A stretch of DNA of 35,894 nucleotides from an uncultured Bacteroidota bacterium (GTDB lineage: Bacteria; Bacteroidota; Bacteroidia; Chitinophagales; Saprospiraceae). The stretch is from positions 1 through 35,894 of the forward strand of contig CAILQK010000016.1 of the NCBI GenBank assembly GCA_903836265.1, given 5' to 3'. A program made the translations under genes and the position numbers. This document shows positions 33,529-35,894 of the stretch, piece by piece. Under the pieces are notes generated by a model that was not told the origin of the DNA, made no database searches, and saw only the letters and a program-made list of their open reading frames with translations. Positions within the stretch are counted from its first letter, which is position 1. Each line of letters starts with the position of its first letter.

Positions 33529-33561
33529 CAAATGTACATGATGATTGATGTGTTTTTTCAA
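33529..33561 (-). promoter_or_regulatory. moxR promoter
   Basis: On the minus strand TTG (33561-33559), 22 bp and TACATTTG (33536-33529). The -7 box is identical to that of the acyl-CoA dehydrogenase. The predicted start is near 33522, about 60 nt before the ATG at 33461. Confidence 0.5.
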
Positions 33562-33563
33562 TT

Positions 33564-34796
33564 TTATGATTTGAATAACCCGGCCGGCCTGAAGGTTTCC
33601 CCGAACCGGACAAGATTTTCCGGTGCCGGGCGGTTATTCCAAACAGCATGAACAGCCAGCGCAGCGCCAAGGGCTGTTGCCTGCCCCGCCTCCGCCCTGA
33701 TGATTTCCATTTCAGGAAGTTTTTCAGACAATCCATTCATATACAGTTTATTACGTGAAAATCCACCGTCAACATACAGCTTTTTCACACCACTGTTGCC
33801 GAGGGCCAGTCTGACAGATGTAGCCTGCTTTTCCACCAGATTGCCCATAAACAACACATATTCCGACCACGGCGCCCCTGACTCCGATCCCAGCAGTTGT
33901 TCCACAGAAATACTGTGTCTTTCTGCGATGTCATTAACCGCCTGCCCGTGCTCATATCCGCCGAAATAGCGTGCAGCTTTTACGGGTTTGCCCCCGGGAG
34001 TCAGGTAACACAGGCAATCAGCTGTCAGTTCTGATGCTGTCAGTGGCTCCGGATTAAACGGGTTGAGAGTAATACACCAGGTTCCGGTGGAGAGCAACAT
34101 AAATGGCTCCTCAACAGTCGAAAAATAAGGTATCAGCGCCGCTGAACTGTCGTGCAAACCCGTCAGCCTTCCAGACCCGGATGTGACCGGTGGAAACAGG
34201 GCGTCTAACCCCTCTTTTCTTGCCCACTCGTGATAATCTCCCGCTACAAAGTCCCAAAGCATGGTGTGGCAGCCAATGCTGGTCATTTCATTGGCCAACT
34301 TTCCCCCCAGCAGCATGGCCACCCATTGCGGCAAATGCAAAGAATGCTTTATTTTTTTGAATATCAATGGTTTATGATATTTCAACCAGTACAACTGCAG
34401 GCCCGAGTTGAGGTGCCCCATCACTGGAGAGGCCGTCTCGAGCGCAATCCGGTTGGCAGGTCCGTACTGTTCCATGAAATGATCCAGTAATGCCTCCGGG
34501 TATGGTTTCAGGTAATTGTACAGAGGAGTCACCGGATGCAGGTCCTCATCGAGATGAACAAAACTGGCCCCGTACGCAGTACAATGTACAGCCTGAAATG
34601 ACATTTTCCGGGATATACTGTCTCTCGTTTCCAGTATCCATTGTTTCAGCGAATGGAGATCCTCGCACGGATATCCGTCGTCGTCTGTGGTTTCCGGAAG
34701 TCTGGCCGACTGTTCATGCACCATCTCATAGCGCTCATTGAACACGATGGCTTTTTTGTTGGTCTTTCCAATGTCGAAAATGAGACAGTGATTCAT
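33564..34796 (-). CDS. FGGY-family carbohydrate kinase, probably L-rhamnulokinase
   Basis: 410 residues. The N-terminal ATPase motif is DIGKTNKK (8-15), and catalytic base D216 is in GLHDSSAA, a form typical of rhamnulokinases. The phosphate loop is LLSTGTWCITL (about 235-245), and VDGGFSRN (342-349) with AGQATALGAAL completes the FGGY C-terminal domain. It phosphorylates a ketose, by context L-rhamnulose, in the cytoplasm. It follows the rhaI-like gene by a single base (TGACATG), so the two are translated together. FGGY substrate ranges are hard to read from the sequence; xylulose or fuculose are less likely. Confidence 0.85.
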   Translation of the reverse strand: MNHCLIFDIGKTNKKAIVFNERYEMVHEQSARLPETTDDDGYPCEDLHSLKQWILETRDSISRKMSFQAVHCTAYGASFVHLDEDLHPVTPLYNYLKPYPEALLDHFMEQYGPANRIALETASPVMGHLNSGLQLYWLKYHKPLIFKKIKHSLHLPQWVAMLLGGKLANEMTSIGCHTMLWDFVAGDYHEWARKEGLDALFPPVTSGSGRLTGLHDSSAALIPYFSTVEEPFMLLSTGTWCITLNPFNPEPLTASELTADCLCYLTPGGKPVKAARYFGGYEHGQAVNDIAERHSISVEQLLGSESGAPWSEYVLFMGNLVEKQATSVRLALGNSGVKKLYVDGGFSRNKLYMNGLSEKLPEMEIIRAEAGQATALGAALAVHAVWNNRPAPENLVRFGETFRPAGLFKS

Positions 34797-34797
34797 G

Positions 34798-35894
34798 TCA
34801 GAGTCCGGTTGCTACAGAGCGTCCCCGTTTTTCTATCTGCTTCTCCCTGATTTTCATCGCCCTGAATACGGCAATTGGATTCAGAGCTCCGCCAGCCTGT
34901 CTGGCGGCTTCAGCCACCAGCGGCCGCACATCGAGGCTAAAGGCTTCACGCAGTATTTCCTCGGCAACAACTACGTCGTTCTCTCCCTGCGCCACGTGTA
35001 ATGCCGACCTGTCAACCAGCAACGCCCTGGCATAGGTACACAGGATATTCTGTACACTCTGCAGAATATCTTCCATTGGATCCTTGACATTATGACTGGC
35101 GTCTATCATCCAGGCCAGCGGAGGATTTGTCACCGCGGGATCTTCCATTGCATCCACCAACTCATTGAATATCAGAAAGAACTGAAATGGTCTCGTACTA
35201 CCTGTTGTCAGGTCGTCGTCGCCGTACATGGAGCCGTTGAAATGAAAACCACCCAGGCGCCCAAAGTGCATGAGCCGCGCCACGATCTGCTCTATGTTGG
35301 TATTGGGCAGGTGGTGACCCAGATCCACCAGTACCTGCGCCTGTTTGCCCAGATGCTGACACAGGGACAGGGAGGTGCCCCAGTCGGGTATAACCATCGA
35401 GTAAAAATTCGGCTCATAGGGCTTGTACTCAATAAGCATTGTCCAGTCCGGCGGCATTTCACGGTAAATATCGGTCAGAGCATCAGCGGTGCGTTGCCAG
35501 GAGCGGCGGAAGTGCTGCTGCCCCGGAAAGCTGGATCCGTCGGCCAGCCAGACGGTGAGTACCTTTGCGCCGAGTGCTTCCCCGTGACGGATGCACTCAA
35601 TGTTGTGCTCCACTGCCTGACGTCGCGTGCCCGCGTCAGTGTGCGCGAGGGAGCCAAATTTGTATGAATAGGTCTGACCTGCCTGATCCTGAAAAGTATT
35701 GGAATTGACCGAATCAATTGCAAGCTCATGCTCTTTCAATAACTGTTTCAGGGCAAGCGGATCACGGGGGATATCCCAGGGTATATGCAGTGAGATAGAA
35801 TTGGACGACCTGTTGAGGGCATGCAGAAGGCCCACATCCTCAATTTTCTCTTCCAGATTGCGTGGTTCACCGCCAATCGGGAACCGCCCGAAAC
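34798..35894 (-). CDS. rhaI: L-rhamnose isomerase (RhaI type), 5' end outside window
   Basis: The frame stays open to the window edge. The GTG at 35835 is internal, because FGRFPIGGEPRNLEEKIED upstream matches the family. About 364 residues are present out of an expected 420-430. It is a TIM barrel with SLHIPWD, TVWLADGSSFPGQ, the metal-binding acid in IEYKPYEPNFYS, DLGHHLPNTNIEQIV and GGFHFNGSMYGDDDL. It converts L-rhamnose to L-rhamnulose using a divalent metal and is of the Pseudomonas stutzeri type rather than E. coli RhaA. The substrate may be broader, since RhaI enzymes act on several aldoses. Confidence 0.88.
   Translation of the reverse strand, partial: FGRFPIGGEPRNLEEKIEDVGLLHALNRSSNSISLHIPWDIPRDPLALKQLLKEHELAIDSVNSNTFQDQAGQTYSYKFGSLAHTDAGTRRQAVEHNIECIRHGEALGAKVLTVWLADGSSFPGQQHFRRSWQRTADALTDIYREMPPDWTMLIEYKPYEPNFYSMVIPDWGTSLSLCQHLGKQAQVLVDLGHHLPNTNIEQIVARLMHFGRLGGFHFNGSMYGDDDLTTGSTRPFQFFLIFNELVDAMEDPAVTNPPLAWMIDASHNVKDPMEDILQSVQNILCTYARALLVDRSALHVAQGENDVVVAEEILREAFSLDVRPLVAEAARQAGGALNPIAVFRAMKIREKQIEKRGRSVATGL

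Overview
The window looks like chromosomal DNA of a Bacteroidota member, probably from the Saprospiria/Lewinella side of the phylum. This is an inference from gene content: a type IX secretion (T9SS) PorU/PorV pair, a cargo protein with a T9SS C-terminal sorting domain, a TonB receptor with an N-terminal carboxypeptidase-regulatory-like domain, a short-form phosphatidylserine decarboxylase, and promoters of the Bacteroidota type (TTG or TTTG, about 19 bp, TAnnTTTG) without Shine-Dalgarno sequences. Base composition is close to half GC. I saw no tRNA, rRNA, insertion sequence, prophage or CRISPR.

Layout. (1) 1-5.2 kb, minus strand: a truncated surface protein made of ~51-residue Cys/Gly repeats, preceded by a three-gene signalling operon (sigma-54-type AAA+ response regulator without a DNA-binding domain, OmpR-type regulator, histidine kinase). 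(2) 5.4-10.6 kb, minus: porV and porU, the T9SS shuttle and sortase. (3) 10.8-17.1 kb: a secreted M28 peptidase (minus), a secreted S9 dipeptidyl-peptidase-like protein (plus) and a T9SS cargo with PKD, Kazal and dockerin-like modules (minus). The 360-bp gap between the two peptidases holds a promoter followed by a strong terminator, a candidate small RNA or attenuated leader. (4) 17.3-24.9 kb: an unrecognised 473-residue protein, acyl-CoA dehydrogenase (minus), then on plus a TonB-dependent receptor, a PaaG-like isomerase, a membrane-anchored GH25 lysozyme and phosphatidylserine decarboxylase. (5) 24.9-32.3 kb, minus: nine tightly packed genes for inorganic/sulfane sulfur: TauE exporter, persulfide dioxygenase-rhodanese fusion, two half-size YeeE/YedE transporters, exported rhodanese, TsdA-like dihaem cytochrome, Tat-exported SoxB-like hydrolase, a small membrane protein and an exported DsrE-like protein. 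(6) 32.5-35.9 kb, minus: MoxR ATPase, a rhamnulokinase-type FGGY kinase and a truncated L-rhamnose isomerase.

How they may work together. PorU/PorV would serve cargo such as the modular Kazal protein and perhaps the repeat protein at the window start. The sulfur operon reads as a two-compartment route: oxidation or hydrolysis of thiosulfate-type compounds outside the inner membrane, import of sulfur through the YeeE pair, oxidation of persulfide to sulfite in the cytoplasm, and export by TauE. It has a SoxB-like enzyme but no SoxYZ or SoxXA in the window, so the sulfur carrier is the open question. A Crp/Fnr-like palindrome sits upstream of its first gene. This operon is the best candidate for an undescribed system.
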